Made by a program: the position numbers and the translations under genes
Part shown: positions 54,098 to 63,712 of the stretch, in pieces
Layout of the letters: each line of letters opens with the position of its first letter
Numbering within the stretch: position 1 is the stretch's first letter
Notes under the pieces: model-generated
Told to the model about the DNA's origin: nothing
Databases searched by the model: none
Seen by the model: only the letters and a program-made list of their open reading frames with translations
Assembly: GCF_000814765.1 (NCBI RefSeq)
Contig: NZ_JWIC01000007.1
Coordinates: 1,218,500-1,282,499, forward strand
Source: Pseudoalteromonas luteoviolacea
GTDB lineage: Bacteria; Pseudomonadota; Gammaproteobacteria; Enterobacterales; Alteromonadaceae
Length of the DNA: 64,000 nucleotides
Reading direction: 5' to 3'

Positions 54098-54706
54098 ATG
54101 GCTTTTACATTGCCACAACTACCGTACGCATATGACGCTCTAGAGCCACATATTGATACAAGAACAATGGAAATCCACCATACACTGCACCATCAGACTT
54201 ATGTTAATAAAGCCAATGCAGCTTTAGAAGGCACTGAGTTCGCTGAGCGTGGTGTTGAAGACTTGCTTGTTAACATTGAATCTCTGCCTGAAAACCTAAA
54301 AGGTGCAGTGAGAGACCATGTTGGTGGTCATCATAACCACAGTTTATTCTGGACCATTATGTCGCCAGATGGTGGTGACTTGCATGAAGGGGTACTTTCT
54401 AAAGCAATTTCAGATACGTTTGGCAGTTTTGATGTATTCAAAGAGCAGTTTACTGCTGCGGCTGTCAGTCGTTTTGGTAGTGGTTGGGCTTGGTTAGTTG
54501 TTGATGCTGACGGCGAGTTAAAAGTAACAAGCTCTTTAAATCAAGATAGTCCACTTATGAGCAACCAGACTCCAATTTTAGGTCTAGATGTTTGGGAGCA
54601 TGCTTATTATCTTAAATATCAAAACCGCCGTCCGGAATACATTGCTGCATTTTATAATGTCATTAACTGGGTTGAAGTTGAGAAGCGTTACTTAGACGCT
54701 AAATAA
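54098..54706 (+). CDS. sodA: Superoxide dismutase, Mn type
   Basis: A 202-aa SOD that converts superoxide to oxygen and hydrogen peroxide. Metal ligands are His (HHTLHHQTYVNKAN), His (GGHHNHSLFW), Asp and His (LGLDVWEHAYYLKYQNRRP). GGHHNHS instead of the Fe-type AAQVWNH, and the Gln in LNQDSPLM, point to the manganese type. Mn SOD is often made in iron shortage, which fits the neighbouring bfd and bacterioferritin genes and Fur-like boxes. Confidence 0.93.
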   Translation: MAFTLPQLPYAYDALEPHIDTRTMEIHHTLHHQTYVNKANAALEGTEFAERGVEDLLVNIESLPENLKGAVRDHVGGHHNHSLFWTIMSPDGGDLHEGVLSKAISDTFGSFDVFKEQFTAAAVSRFGSGWAWLVVDADGELKVTSSLNQDSPLMSNQTPILGLDVWEHAYYLKYQNRRPEYIAAFYNVINWVEVEKRYLDAK

Positions 54707-54721
54707 CGCAAGCGATTTTTC

Positions 54722-54760
54722 AGTGCCTGGTATAAGCTACATACAAGGCACTTTTTATTT
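54722..54760 (+). terminator. Terminator of sodA
   Basis: AGTGCC (54722-54727) pairs with GGCACT (54747-54752), with a smaller GTAT/ATAC extension inside; TTTTTATTT follows. Confidence 0.75.
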
Positions 54761-54891
54761 GCCTCTCCAGATACCTAAAGACATCAAGAAATCATTTTAT
54801 TAAACGACATACAGAACAGGGTAAGCTATAGTATTAGTAGCATCAGGCATGCAACTGCAATGCTTAAACCTTAAAATGAGCTGTGAGCTAT

Positions 54892-55677
54892 ATGCGTCTG
54901 TTAGCGCTTTTAATTGTATTATTGTGGTCTTCATCATCATATGCTACAACCTTTATCACTTTGTGCTACGAAGACAAAAATATCCCTCCCTTTTTTCTTG
55001 GTAGTGGGTTTGAAGTACCGAGTCATCGACCAGGTGCCACGATAGAGATTTTACGAGGGCTTGAGAGCAAAGTTCAAAATGTGCGTTTTAACTTTGTGCG
55101 CAAACCTTGGCGAAGGTGCCTACATGATATCCAAAAAAATAAAGTAGATGCTGTCGTCGCTTCGTATCGCTCTGAAAGAGCATCCTTTCTCAATTTTCCG
55201 ATAAATGCCCAAGGTGACGTTGACGAAAGTCTCGCTATAAGCATGTTGGGAACGTGTTTGGTCGGGCAGCAAGGCCTTGCTCAAGACGTGGCGAATAATA
55301 ACTATCCGATCAGTTTGGCTGTACCTCGTGGGTATGCTGTCTTACACGCTTTGCATCAGGATTTGTATCGTGTCATTCAAACTGATTCACAAGATGATGC
55401 TTATCAGCTTGTGTTGAAAGGATTAGTTGATGGGGCGTTAGGGTTATGCCAAGTTTATAACGAGCAAGTGTCTGGCTTTCCATATAGCGACGCACTTGAA
55501 CCTGTATTCCCTCCTATTGATATTAGTTATGGATATTTGGCTTTGTCGAAGGCGTTTTTACTGCAAAGTCCTGATGTTGCCCAGACACTTTGGCAAGAGT
55601 TAGGAGTAATGCCATTGCATGAGTACTATTTAGATTATGTCAACAACCCGGTTAATCATAAAATTCCAAGATATTGA
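54892..55677 (+). CDS. Periplasmic solute-binding-like protein (SBP family 3)
   Basis: A 261-aa protein with a signal peptide (RLLALLIVLLWSSSSYATT) and the pattern of extracellular solute-binding proteins of family 3 (FITLCYEDKNIPPFF, WRRCLHDIQKNKVDAVVASY). No transporter genes are adjacent, so it may act in sensing instead of uptake. The ATG at 54892 starts the signal peptide; a GTG three codons earlier is possible. The ligand is unknown. Confidence 0.75.
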   Translation: MRLLALLIVLLWSSSSYATTFITLCYEDKNIPPFFLGSGFEVPSHRPGATIEILRGLESKVQNVRFNFVRKPWRRCLHDIQKNKVDAVVASYRSERASFLNFPINAQGDVDESLAISMLGTCLVGQQGLAQDVANNNYPISLAVPRGYAVLHALHQDLYRVIQTDSQDDAYQLVLKGLVDGALGLCQVYNEQVSGFPYSDALEPVFPPIDISYGYLALSKAFLLQSPDVAQTLWQELGVMPLHEYYLDYVNNPVNHKIPRY

Positions 55678-55740
55678 TTATGGTCAGAATAGGTAAGTTT
55701 CTGTAGACTTACGCACACTCGAAACTTTCATTTTACACCT

Positions 55741-56322
55741 ATGGCACAACTTTATTTCTATTACTCAGCAATGAATGCGGGTAAATCTACGACTTTATTG
55801 CAATCGGCATTTAATTACCGTGAGCGAGGCATGACGCCTTTTATTCTAACGGCTGCCATAGACAATCGTTCAGGTGTTGGCAAAGTTGCATCTCGAATTG
55901 GTCTAGAAGCTGATGCAAGTACATTTGAGCCGACGACGAATGTATTTGAGCTTGTAAATAATGAACACCAAATGCAAAAATTAGATTGTATCTTGGTGGA
56001 CGAAAGCCAGTTTTTATCTAAAGAGCAAGTTTCTGAATTAACCGATGTTGTTGACTCTTTAGGTATCCCGGTACTGTGTTATGGGTTGAGAACAGATTTT
56101 AGAGGTGAGTTATTTGAAGGGGCTCAATATTTATTGGCTTGGGCAGATAAGCTAATAGAACTAAAAACAGTATGTCACTGTGGTCGAAAGGCGAACCACG
56201 TATTGCGTTTAGATGAGCAGGGTAATGCTATTGCTGACGGCGATCAGGTCGAAATTGGCGGTAATGATCGCTACGTCTCGGTTTGTAGAAAGCATTATAA
56301 AACAGAACTTAATAGGTTGTAA
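55741..56322 (+). CDS. tdk: Thymidine kinase
   Basis: A 193-aa type II thymidine kinase that phosphorylates thymidine for salvage. It has the P-loop (YSAMNAGKSTTLLQSAF), a Walker B-like ILVDESQFL, the zinc cysteines (KTVCHCGRKANH, SVCRKHYK) and the substrate lasso around GDQVEIGGNDRYVS. Length and order match E. coli Tdk. Confidence 0.94.
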   Translation: MAQLYFYYSAMNAGKSTTLLQSAFNYRERGMTPFILTAAIDNRSGVGKVASRIGLEADASTFEPTTNVFELVNNEHQMQKLDCILVDESQFLSKEQVSELTDVVDSLGIPVLCYGLRTDFRGELFEGAQYLLAWADKLIELKTVCHCGRKANHVLRLDEQGNAIADGDQVEIGGNDRYVSVCRKHYKTELNRL

Positions 56323-56374
56323 TTTTAACTTTTTTTGCCATGCTTAAGGCTATCAATACAGACAATTGGTAGCC

Positions 56375-57715
56375 ATGCCTAACTCAACTTTTTCTTTTCT
56401 TGCAAGCGAGTCTGCGCAAACAACTCAGACATCTCAGCTTCCTCCATGGAAAGTACTCGTCGTCGACGATGAGCCTGAAATACATGATGTGACGATCATG
56501 GCTTTATCAAAATTTACCTACGAAGGCAGAGAGCTGTCATTTTTACATGCATACTCTAAAGCTGAAGCAATGAAGCATATGCAATCTGATCCTGAAATAT
56601 GTGTTGTTCTACTCGATGTAATTATGGAAACAGACAACGCGGGCCTTGAATGTGTTCGCCAAATTAGGCAAGAGCTTAATAATCATGATGTGCGCATTAT
56701 TTTGAGAACAGGGCAACCCAGTACGATTCCAGAACACGAAGTGATGCTCAAATATGATATTAATGACTACAAAAATAAAGTAGATCTGACAAAGTCCCGT
56801 TTATATATCACGATGACAAGCGCCTTGCGGGCTTTTCGTGATATCAAAAAGCAATCAGAATTAGCGCGTGAATTAAAAGAGCTAAATGAAACTCTAGAAG
56901 AAAAGGTAGAGAAGCGAACGGCTGAACTGGTTGCGTCTAACCGTTCTCTTAGAGAAGCGAAAGACAAGATTATTAGACAGCAGGCAACATTAGTACAATC
57001 TGAAAAAATGGCGTCTGTAGGCTATTTAGCCGCAGGTATGGCTCACGAGATCAATAACCCACTGGGAGCATTGAAATGTAACTTTGCGGTTTTAAAGGAT
57101 TATATTGATTCTTTATTCGAAAAAGTTGAGGGCTTTGGAGAAAATCAGCTAGTCAGTGACTTTACTGATATAGGTGAATTGCTCGAAGACAATGCAATTG
57201 ATTTAAATAGAATTGAACGCATAGTTGCGGCGCTGTCGGTGTTTAATGGTGTATCTGATGAACAGCCTAGGGAATATGATTTAAATGAGATACTCACGAC
57301 GTTTTGTAGTGAGATAACCGACCAAAAGATATATGAAAGCACTCATGATAAAAGTGTTCAGGTTATGTGTTGTAGAGAGCAGCTGCTGAAAGTTTTTGAA
57401 GCTTTATACCTCAACGCAAAAGAGTCGGGATCGGAGATAAGTGATGTCAAAATAACAGCCAGCAAAAATGCAGGGATTGTACGTATTGTGTTCGAAGACA
57501 CAGGCTGCGGGATCGAGCCAGATAAACTAACACGAATATTTGACCCTTTTTACACCACTAAGCCTGTTGGCTCCAATGTTGGCTTGGGGCTGACGATTGC
57601 CTTAATGATGGCTAAAAACCAAGGAGGGGATATTATTGTGGCGTCAAAGCTTGGTATTGGCAGCCAGTTTGAAATTCAACTTCCTGCCGCTGAAGTTGAT
57701 TCGTCTTTTGACTAA
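56375..57715 (+). CDS. Receiver-DUF3369-like histidine kinase
   Basis: A 446-aa protein. A receiver domain (VLVVDDEPEIHDVT, Asp in VVLLDVIMETDN, residues about 25-150) is followed by the stretch RIILRTGQPSTIPEHEVMLK then YDINDYKNKVDL, which resembles DUF3369 found in HD-GYP response regulators. Next come a coiled coil and a kinase of the HAMP-less type (MASVGYLAAGMAHEINNPLG, His near 228) with an HATPase domain (FEDTGCGIEPDKLTRIFDPF). Phospho-acceptor and kinase are thus in one chain in reverse order to a hybrid kinase. The partner may be the next gene. Confidence 0.85.
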   Translation: MPNSTFSFLASESAQTTQTSQLPPWKVLVVDDEPEIHDVTIMALSKFTYEGRELSFLHAYSKAEAMKHMQSDPEICVVLLDVIMETDNAGLECVRQIRQELNNHDVRIILRTGQPSTIPEHEVMLKYDINDYKNKVDLTKSRLYITMTSALRAFRDIKKQSELARELKELNETLEEKVEKRTAELVASNRSLREAKDKIIRQQATLVQSEKMASVGYLAAGMAHEINNPLGALKCNFAVLKDYIDSLFEKVEGFGENQLVSDFTDIGELLEDNAIDLNRIERIVAALSVFNGVSDEQPREYDLNEILTTFCSEITDQKIYESTHDKSVQVMCCREQLLKVFEALYLNAKESGSEISDVKITASKNAGIVRIVFEDTGCGIEPDKLTRIFDPFYTTKPVGSNVGLGLTIALMMAKNQGGDIIVASKLGIGSQFEIQLPAAEVDSSFD

Positions 57716-57822
57716 GTGCTGGGGAATAAGCACAACCTGCTTAATTCAAATAATCAGGGTTTACTCCTATATTTATTCCAATTGGTGAAATAATTTTAGA
57801 CTGAAGCGCATATGGAGCTGCT

Positions 57823-60249
57823 ATGTCTCGGACAAGATGTGCAAATTTAGAGAATGAACTGAAAAGATTACGATCTGAGCTTGAGCAAGTTACCTTTGAA
57901 CGAGATAAATACAAAAAGCTATTCGATGTGTCCGGTGATGCGCTTTCTATTGTTGATCTTCAGTCTGGGACATTCGTTGAGTGCAATACTGCGGCGATTG
58001 AAATGCATGGGATCAATAGTAAGGAAGCGTTTTTGCAACTGACTCCTGCTGACATCTCACCAAAGCATCAGCCATGTGGTCAATCATCTGAACAGTTAGC
58101 GAAGCAATATATTGAGAAAACGCAGCAGGAGGGAGCTCAGCTATTCCAATGGACCCATTGCCGCCCCGATGGTTCGACTTTTCCTTGTTTAGTATCTTTA
58201 ACATCCGTGCAATTTCACGGTGAGGAACTTATTCTCGCAATCGGAAGAGACATCACAGAAATAGTGCAAGCCCAACAAAAACTTGATGAAGCGCATTCGG
58301 ATATTAAGCACTATCAGAAGGCATATCAGAGAGAGAAAGAAAAATTTGAGCACTTTGTTAATTTGGCACCCGTCGGCATTGCCATTAATTTTATGCAAGA
58401 TGGTAGCTTTGATTATGTCAATCAGGAGTTCGGTAACATTACGGGGTATTCTGTCGAAGAGCTGAATCAAATGGACTATTGGCAATTGACGCCGAAAAAA
58501 TATGAACAGCAGGAGTATAAACAGCTTGAAGACTTGAAAATGAGAGGGCGATATGGACCTTATGCAAAGGAGTATATTCATAAATCTGGCAAGGTATTTC
58601 CAGTCTTATTATCAGGTATCAAAATTACAGATAGCGATGAAATAGATTTTATCTGGTCTGTGGTTCAAGACACTACGCGCCAAAAGGAAGTCGAAGCACA
58701 AATTCAGAAAGCGAAAGATGAAGCCGATTCTTTTGCTATTAGGATGCAGCTTGCGAATGACTCAGCTGAGATTGGCGTTTGGGAATGGGATTTAATTTCC
58801 AATGAGCTTATTTGGGATGATTGGATGTTTAAGCTATATGGTGTAACGGCAGGGCAGTTTTCTGGTGTGTATGAAGCTTGGGAAAATAGTGTACACCCTG
58901 ATGATCTCGAATTTGTACGTTCTAAACTGGCTTCAGCTGTACAAGGTGAAGGCGTTTATGATCCGGAGTTTAGAGTTGTGCACCCAAATGGTGATATAAG
59001 GACTATGAAAGCCAGTGCCGAAATCATTAAAGATAAATTGGGTGTGCCAATTAAAGTCATTGGTGTAAATTATGATGTAACAGACAAGGTTGCCGTTATT
59101 GAGAAACTTGCTGCAGCTAAGCTAGCTGCAGAAAATTCAGTGAAAGCTAAAAGCGATTTTTTGGCAAACATGAGTCATGAAATCCGAACACCTATGAATG
59201 CTATTTTAGGTGGGCTTCAGTTATTGCAAAGTGCAGAGTTGGACTCAGATAACAGAAAGACGCTGGCTAACGCCGCTTTTTCAGCTCAAAGTTTGCTTAC
59301 AATTATCAATGATATTTTGGATTACTCAAAAATAGAATCCAATAAACTTGAGCTTGAGAATGCGCCCATTTCATTTGCGGATATATTGGATTCTGTAAAA
59401 TACGATTTAGATGCATTGATCAGTAATAAAGGGCTCGAGTTTGCCATCATTATTGATAAGCAATTTAAGGACCAGTGGCTTGGGGATTTGGTTAGAGTCA
59501 AACAGATATTACTGAACCTTGCTTCAAATGCCGTAAAGTTTACGGAGAGTGGATCTGTAAACATACACTTAGCTGAAACGGTACTGAATGAAAAAGCAGC
59601 TGTGATTGTTGAGGTTTGTGATACTGGTATTGGCATGAACGCGGAGGCTCAAAATTGTATCTTTGATCGCTTTGCGCAAGCGGATACGTCAACAACCAGA
59701 AAGTATGGCGGTACAGGGCTTGGTATGTCCATTACAGCGAGTTTAGTTAAGCTTATGCAAGGCAGTATTGAACTCAGCAGCGAGCAAGGAAAAGGCACAC
59801 ATATCCGCGTTATCTTACCAATTGATAAAAATACTCAAGCGTCGAGAACACCCCCTAAGAAATCATTATCTCCCCCAGACTTAGCGGGTAAAAAAATACT
59901 CATTGCAGAAGATAACAAAATAAATCAGATGCTTGTTGAAATGATGTTAAAAGATACACAAGCAGAATTAATGGTGGTTGAAAATGGCATCTTGGCGGTT
60001 GATGCTTGTCGCTCTCGCCAATTCGACTTGGTTTTAATGGACATTCATATGCCTGAAATGGATGGCATTGAAGCACAGCAAGTAATAAATGCACACCAAC
60101 CTAACTTACCCGTAATCGCCCTTACCGCTAACGTCATGTCGAGTGATGTCCGACGGTATTTGTCTCAAGGGTTTGTTTCCCACATCGGCAAGCCAATTGA
60201 TATGCGAGCGTTGTTTGGTGTTTTAAACAAATTTTGCTCGAGATTATAA
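57823..60249 (+). CDS. Cytoplasmic PAS-PAS-PAS hybrid histidine kinase
   Basis: An 808-aa kinase without membrane helices. An N-terminal coil is followed by three PAS domains (about residues 28-140, 185-300 and 310-425). HisKA carries SDFLANMSHEIRTPMNAILG (His near 454), HATPase has LNLASNAVKFT and GGTGLGMSITASL, and a receiver ends the protein (LIAEDNKINQML, LVLMDIHMPEMDG). It lies 107 bp after the receiver-kinase gene, same strand, so the two may signal together. Confidence 0.9.
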   Translation: MSRTRCANLENELKRLRSELEQVTFERDKYKKLFDVSGDALSIVDLQSGTFVECNTAAIEMHGINSKEAFLQLTPADISPKHQPCGQSSEQLAKQYIEKTQQEGAQLFQWTHCRPDGSTFPCLVSLTSVQFHGEELILAIGRDITEIVQAQQKLDEAHSDIKHYQKAYQREKEKFEHFVNLAPVGIAINFMQDGSFDYVNQEFGNITGYSVEELNQMDYWQLTPKKYEQQEYKQLEDLKMRGRYGPYAKEYIHKSGKVFPVLLSGIKITDSDEIDFIWSVVQDTTRQKEVEAQIQKAKDEADSFAIRMQLANDSAEIGVWEWDLISNELIWDDWMFKLYGVTAGQFSGVYEAWENSVHPDDLEFVRSKLASAVQGEGVYDPEFRVVHPNGDIRTMKASAEIIKDKLGVPIKVIGVNYDVTDKVAVIEKLAAAKLAAENSVKAKSDFLANMSHEIRTPMNAILGGLQLLQSAELDSDNRKTLANAAFSAQSLLTIINDILDYSKIESNKLELENAPISFADILDSVKYDLDALISNKGLEFAIIIDKQFKDQWLGDLVRVKQILLNLASNAVKFTESGSVNIHLAETVLNEKAAVIVEVCDTGIGMNAEAQNCIFDRFAQADTSTTRKYGGTGLGMSITASLVKLMQGSIELSSEQGKGTHIRVILPIDKNTQASRTPPKKSLSPPDLAGKKILIAEDNKINQMLVEMMLKDTQAELMVVENGILAVDACRSRQFDLVLMDIHMPEMDGIEAQQVINAHQPNLPVIALTANVMSSDVRRYLSQGFVSHIGKPIDMRALFGVLNKFCSRL

Positions 60250-60274
60250 GGGAGATGAAAAGTGGGGCAGTTAA

Positions 60275-61141
60275 TTAAAACTGCCATGCGATAAAGCGGC
60301 TTTGTTTGTTACCCTGAAGCATTTTTATGACTTTATGACGTTTGACATTGTGTTGTTTTAAACACTTTGTTAGCGCAGGTAAATTATCTTTTTTAGACAC
60401 TAAACTCGTGAACCAGCCTACTTGTTTACCAAACTGCGCGCTCTCTTTTATCATACTCGTTATGAATGATAGCTCGCCGCCTTCACACCAAAGCTCTGGT
60501 GCATGACCGCCAAAATTGAGTTGTTTGGCTGTTTTGCTGATACCTAAATTTTTCCACTTTCTCTGTGTACCCTGCTGCGCTTCTTTTTCACTAGCATGAA
60601 ATGGGGGGTTACACATTGTGATATCGAAATAGCTGTCTTTTGTGATGATACCTTTAAATATCGCATTGCTATCGGTTTGTTGCTTTATTTTTACTGGAAG
60701 CTTGTTTGCTTTTGCTATATTGTCAGCCACTTTCACCGCAATAGGGTTTATATCACTGCCAATAAACTGCCATTTATACTCTGCACTGCCAAGTATTGGG
60801 TAAATGAGATTGGCGCCTGTTCCGATATCCAAGCACTTTATTTTTTTTCCTGTAGGTATGATGCCGTCATTGTCCTCTGCAAGCAAGTCGGCTAGAGCAT
60901 GGATATAGTCTGCCCTTCCAGGAATAGGTGGACATAAAAACTGTTGCGGCAGATCCCAAAATTTAATCCCGTAATGCCTAAACAACAAAGCTTTATTAAG
61001 TAATAGCACTGCACGAGCATCAGAGAAGTCAATGGTACTTTGATGATTTGGTTTGTCGATTATGAACTGAGTCAATTCCGGGGTGGCCTCTGATAAGTCT
61101 GACAGATCATAGCCGTTGGCATGTTTGTTTCTAGGGTGCAT
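60275..61141 (-). CDS. rlmF: 23S rRNA (adenine-1618 N6)-methyltransferase
   Basis: A 288-aa methyltransferase of the RlmF family. It opens HPRNKHANGYDLSDLSEATP. The SAM site is CLDIGTGANLIYPILG near residue 100, and the N6-adenine motif is MCNPPFHAS near 180. It methylates A1618 of 23S rRNA. Nothing odd is visible. Confidence 0.93.
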   Translation of the reverse strand: MHPRNKHANGYDLSDLSEATPELTQFIIDKPNHQSTIDFSDARAVLLLNKALLFRHYGIKFWDLPQQFLCPPIPGRADYIHALADLLAEDNDGIIPTGKKIKCLDIGTGANLIYPILGSAEYKWQFIGSDINPIAVKVADNIAKANKLPVKIKQQTDSNAIFKGIITKDSYFDITMCNPPFHASEKEAQQGTQRKWKNLGISKTAKQLNFGGHAPELWCEGGELSFITSMIKESAQFGKQVGWFTSLVSKKDNLPALTKCLKQHNVKRHKVIKMLQGNKQSRFIAWQF

Positions 61142-61262
61142 GATTGAAAATGTATATCACAAAATTACTGCCTGAAATTATACCTTATTTTCAATGTCTC
61201 CACTAATGGGTTTACTTTTAAATATATCTACTGGTACGATGAGTAAAAAGTATGGATATATC

Positions 61263-62168
61263 ATGATAAAACAAGAATCAATACAAGTACCTTTATCACA
61301 GGGCAATGCGTCATTACACCTTAGATATATTCATAACCCAGATAAACAAGGACCTATTGTTTTATGTCTTCATGGTGCAATTGAAAATGGTAAAATTTTC
61401 TACACTCACTCCAATAAAGGTTTTGCGCCTTATTTAGCAAAGCAGGGGTATAGATGTTTTGTTTTGGATTTACGGGGACGAGGTGATAGCGAGCCTGCTA
61501 TAGACAAAAATCATGATTATGGACAAACAGAGTCCATCTTAGAGGATATACCAACAGCATTAGATTTTATTTCTTCACGATTAGGTAGAAGGCCTGAATA
61601 TTGGGTTGCGCACTCTTGGGGTGGGGTGATTATGAATAGTGTGTTTGCCCGCTTTCCAAGTGAAATTGAGCATGTGCGTGCGTGTGCCTACTTTGGTTCT
61701 AAACGAAGTTTATATAACAACCATCCAGAGAAGTTATTAAAAGCCAATATACTATGGTATTGGTTGGCTTACTATTATACCAAAAAGTATGGTTTTTTAC
61801 CTGCCAAAAAACTGCGGTGGGGATCTGATAGTGAGACTGCTAAATCACATAGGCAAAGTGCGCAATGGGCTCAGATAAGCCCTTGGGTTGATAGTGACGA
61901 TGCTTTTGATTATGGCGCTGCTTTAGAGAACATCACATTGCCGCCAACGCTGCATATTGCAGGCGTGAGTGACAAAGCGTTGGCTCAGCCGATCGACATT
62001 ACAATGTTTATGAAGGAGTCAGGTATCGGGATCCAAGAACTCAAAATTTATGGTAAAAAATATGGCCATAAACATAATTACGGTCATATTGATATGTTAA
62101 CTCACCCCAATGCCATCAACGACCAGTTTCAAGATGTACTATATTGGTTTGACTATTATAAGGGGTGA
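61263..62168 (+). CDS. Alpha/beta hydrolase
   Basis: A 301-aa alpha/beta hydrolase: oxyanion region LCLHGAIENGK, nucleophile elbow WVAHSWGGVIMNS, a strand-6 Asp in the VSDKALAQ segment, and a C-terminal His in KHNYGHIDML. It could be an esterase or lipase acting on a small or lipid substrate. No signal peptide is evident. The start is uncertain between ATG at 61239 and 61263; an earlier ATG at 61194 would add unrelated residues. Confidence 0.8.
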   Translation: MIKQESIQVPLSQGNASLHLRYIHNPDKQGPIVLCLHGAIENGKIFYTHSNKGFAPYLAKQGYRCFVLDLRGRGDSEPAIDKNHDYGQTESILEDIPTALDFISSRLGRRPEYWVAHSWGGVIMNSVFARFPSEIEHVRACAYFGSKRSLYNNHPEKLLKANILWYWLAYYYTKKYGFLPAKKLRWGSDSETAKSHRQSAQWAQISPWVDSDDAFDYGAALENITLPPTLHIAGVSDKALAQPIDITMFMKESGIGIQELKIYGKKYGHKHNYGHIDMLTHPNAINDQFQDVLYWFDYYKG

Positions 62169-62183
62169 GATAAGCCTTTGTTG

Positions 62184-63623
62184 TTACGTTGGTTTGTCTA
62201 ATTCTTTTTCAATTTGAGCTTCAAAAATTTGCCATCGACTCAAAGAACGAGTGTGAATAGGCTGCCTGACTTGAGTTTTACTTAACGTCGATACCTTTGC
62301 TCGGCTTTTATAAAACTCCATACACTCTGGTTCATATTTTAAATAGATAAAATTAAGAATTTTTTGAATGGTGCGCTCAGGTTCTTCAATTAACTTTTCG
62401 TAGCTTACCTCATATATATTTCTTTTTATTCGGGTTGCAAAATGAGACATCACCTGTTGTTCAATGTCTGCATAGAGTTCAAATTCAGTAAGCGAGCAGA
62501 AATAAGGTTCATTCTCAGCGAAATGGTTACTATAGACAGACCATGCATTGGCTTTAAATTCACGCGTTAAATGTATTACTCGGGCATTAGGAAATAATTT
62601 GTATATTAAGCCAACATTTTGAAAGTTAGAGGGTAATTTATTGATCACGGCTTCTTCTTGCACGCGATGTTTTTTTATTTCATCAACATAGACGCTGCGA
62701 CAGTAGTCTAACATTGATGTTGAGGGGTCATAGATACATTCAGGGAAATTACGCTCCGTACGCATTTCAAGGTAAGGGACGATTTTGTCACTCAGCACAA
62801 TGCTCTCGCCAATGGTTCCAACCTGAGAGTGTTGAGTAAGGATCTGCTCTAATAGAGTAGAGCCGGTTCTTGGCAAGCCAACAATGAACACGGGAGTAAA
62901 GGTTGACTTGACCTTATCAATTGGTTTTGAGAAGAAATCATCATCGCAGGTATCCAGTAAACGGCTGAAAAAAGGCAACATATCAGCGGTTCTAAATGTA
63001 CATTGAGTGAGCTGCAATTCGTTGGCTTTTTTATAATACTCGAATGCTTCTTTGTTCTCGCCAAGTGCTTGATGGGCTGTTGCATAGGCATGGTATGCAA
63101 CAATATGAAATGTGGGATGCTCGAATTTATTCTCAAACTCTTTAAGGCGCTCCATTAAAACTGGAATTTCGTCCGGGCGCGCAAGTTGCATGAGTTCAAA
63201 AATCATGAACACCGAAACACCAGAGACAGGACAGTCTAGCCCTTTTTTAAACACTTGATAGGCATTATCTATAAACCCATGGTCTAAATAGAATTGCCCA
63301 AGGTGGTAATGGATTTGTGCATTATGTCGTGCAACGCTAAGCGCGTATTCAAGCACGGTTTTTGCATCGACAGGAGACCCTACTGCGATAAAAGCATCGG
63401 CTAATGCATAGAGGGGATCAAGCATTTTAGGCAGGTGTTCGCACGCTCTTTTGAGATAATAGATGGCATTATCATATTGCTCTAAGCGCATGCATATTCG
63501 GCCAAGTCCGAATAGGGCTTTGCCATTTTTTGGGTTTTGTTTAAGCACTTGCTTAAACATAAATTCAGCTTCTCTAAGCCTATTTTCTAATAGTAATTCA
63601 GTTGCACGGTCTAAAAGTAACAT
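62184..63623 (-). CDS. TPR-containing sulfotransferase
   Basis: A 479-aa protein: residues about 1-240 are TPR repeats (ALFGLGRICMRLEQYDNAIY, IHYHLGQFYLDHGFIDNAYQ), and residues about 240-470 a PAPS-dependent sulfotransferase domain. The 5'-phosphosulfate loop is VGLPRTGSTLLEQILTQH, and the 3'-phosphate Arg/Ser region is near VIHLTREFKANAWSVYSNHF. It is likely to sulfate a peptide or carbohydrate; the target is unknown. It lies downstream of a TonB receptor, an arrangement seen in many Alteromonadales. Confidence 0.88.
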   Translation of the reverse strand: MLLLDRATELLLENRLREAEFMFKQVLKQNPKNGKALFGLGRICMRLEQYDNAIYYLKRACEHLPKMLDPLYALADAFIAVGSPVDAKTVLEYALSVARHNAQIHYHLGQFYLDHGFIDNAYQVFKKGLDCPVSGVSVFMIFELMQLARPDEIPVLMERLKEFENKFEHPTFHIVAYHAYATAHQALGENKEAFEYYKKANELQLTQCTFRTADMLPFFSRLLDTCDDDFFSKPIDKVKSTFTPVFIVGLPRTGSTLLEQILTQHSQVGTIGESIVLSDKIVPYLEMRTERNFPECIYDPSTSMLDYCRSVYVDEIKKHRVQEEAVINKLPSNFQNVGLIYKLFPNARVIHLTREFKANAWSVYSNHFAENEPYFCSLTEFELYADIEQQVMSHFATRIKRNIYEVSYEKLIEEPERTIQKILNFIYLKYEPECMEFYKSRAKVSTLSKTQVRQPIHTRSLSRWQIFEAQIEKELDKPT

Positions 63624-63654
63624 GTTCTTAAGCAGTTTATTTTAATGATAAAAA

Positions 63655-63684
63655 TAAAAAGAGGAAATAGCCATCGCTAATTCC
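63655..63684 (-). terminator. Terminator of the right-edge TonB receptor
   Basis: GAGGAAATAG pairs with CTAATTCCTC (one mismatch) around a CCATCG loop; on the minus strand TTTTTATTTTT follows. Confidence 0.8.
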
Positions 63685-63712
63685 TCTTTTGCTTCTGGGT
63701 TACAGATAAAGT

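Noticed and set aside
60255..60290. GGCAGTT/AACTGCC repeat at the end of rlmF as a terminator
   Set aside because: The repeat overlaps the coding end, is short and has no T-run.
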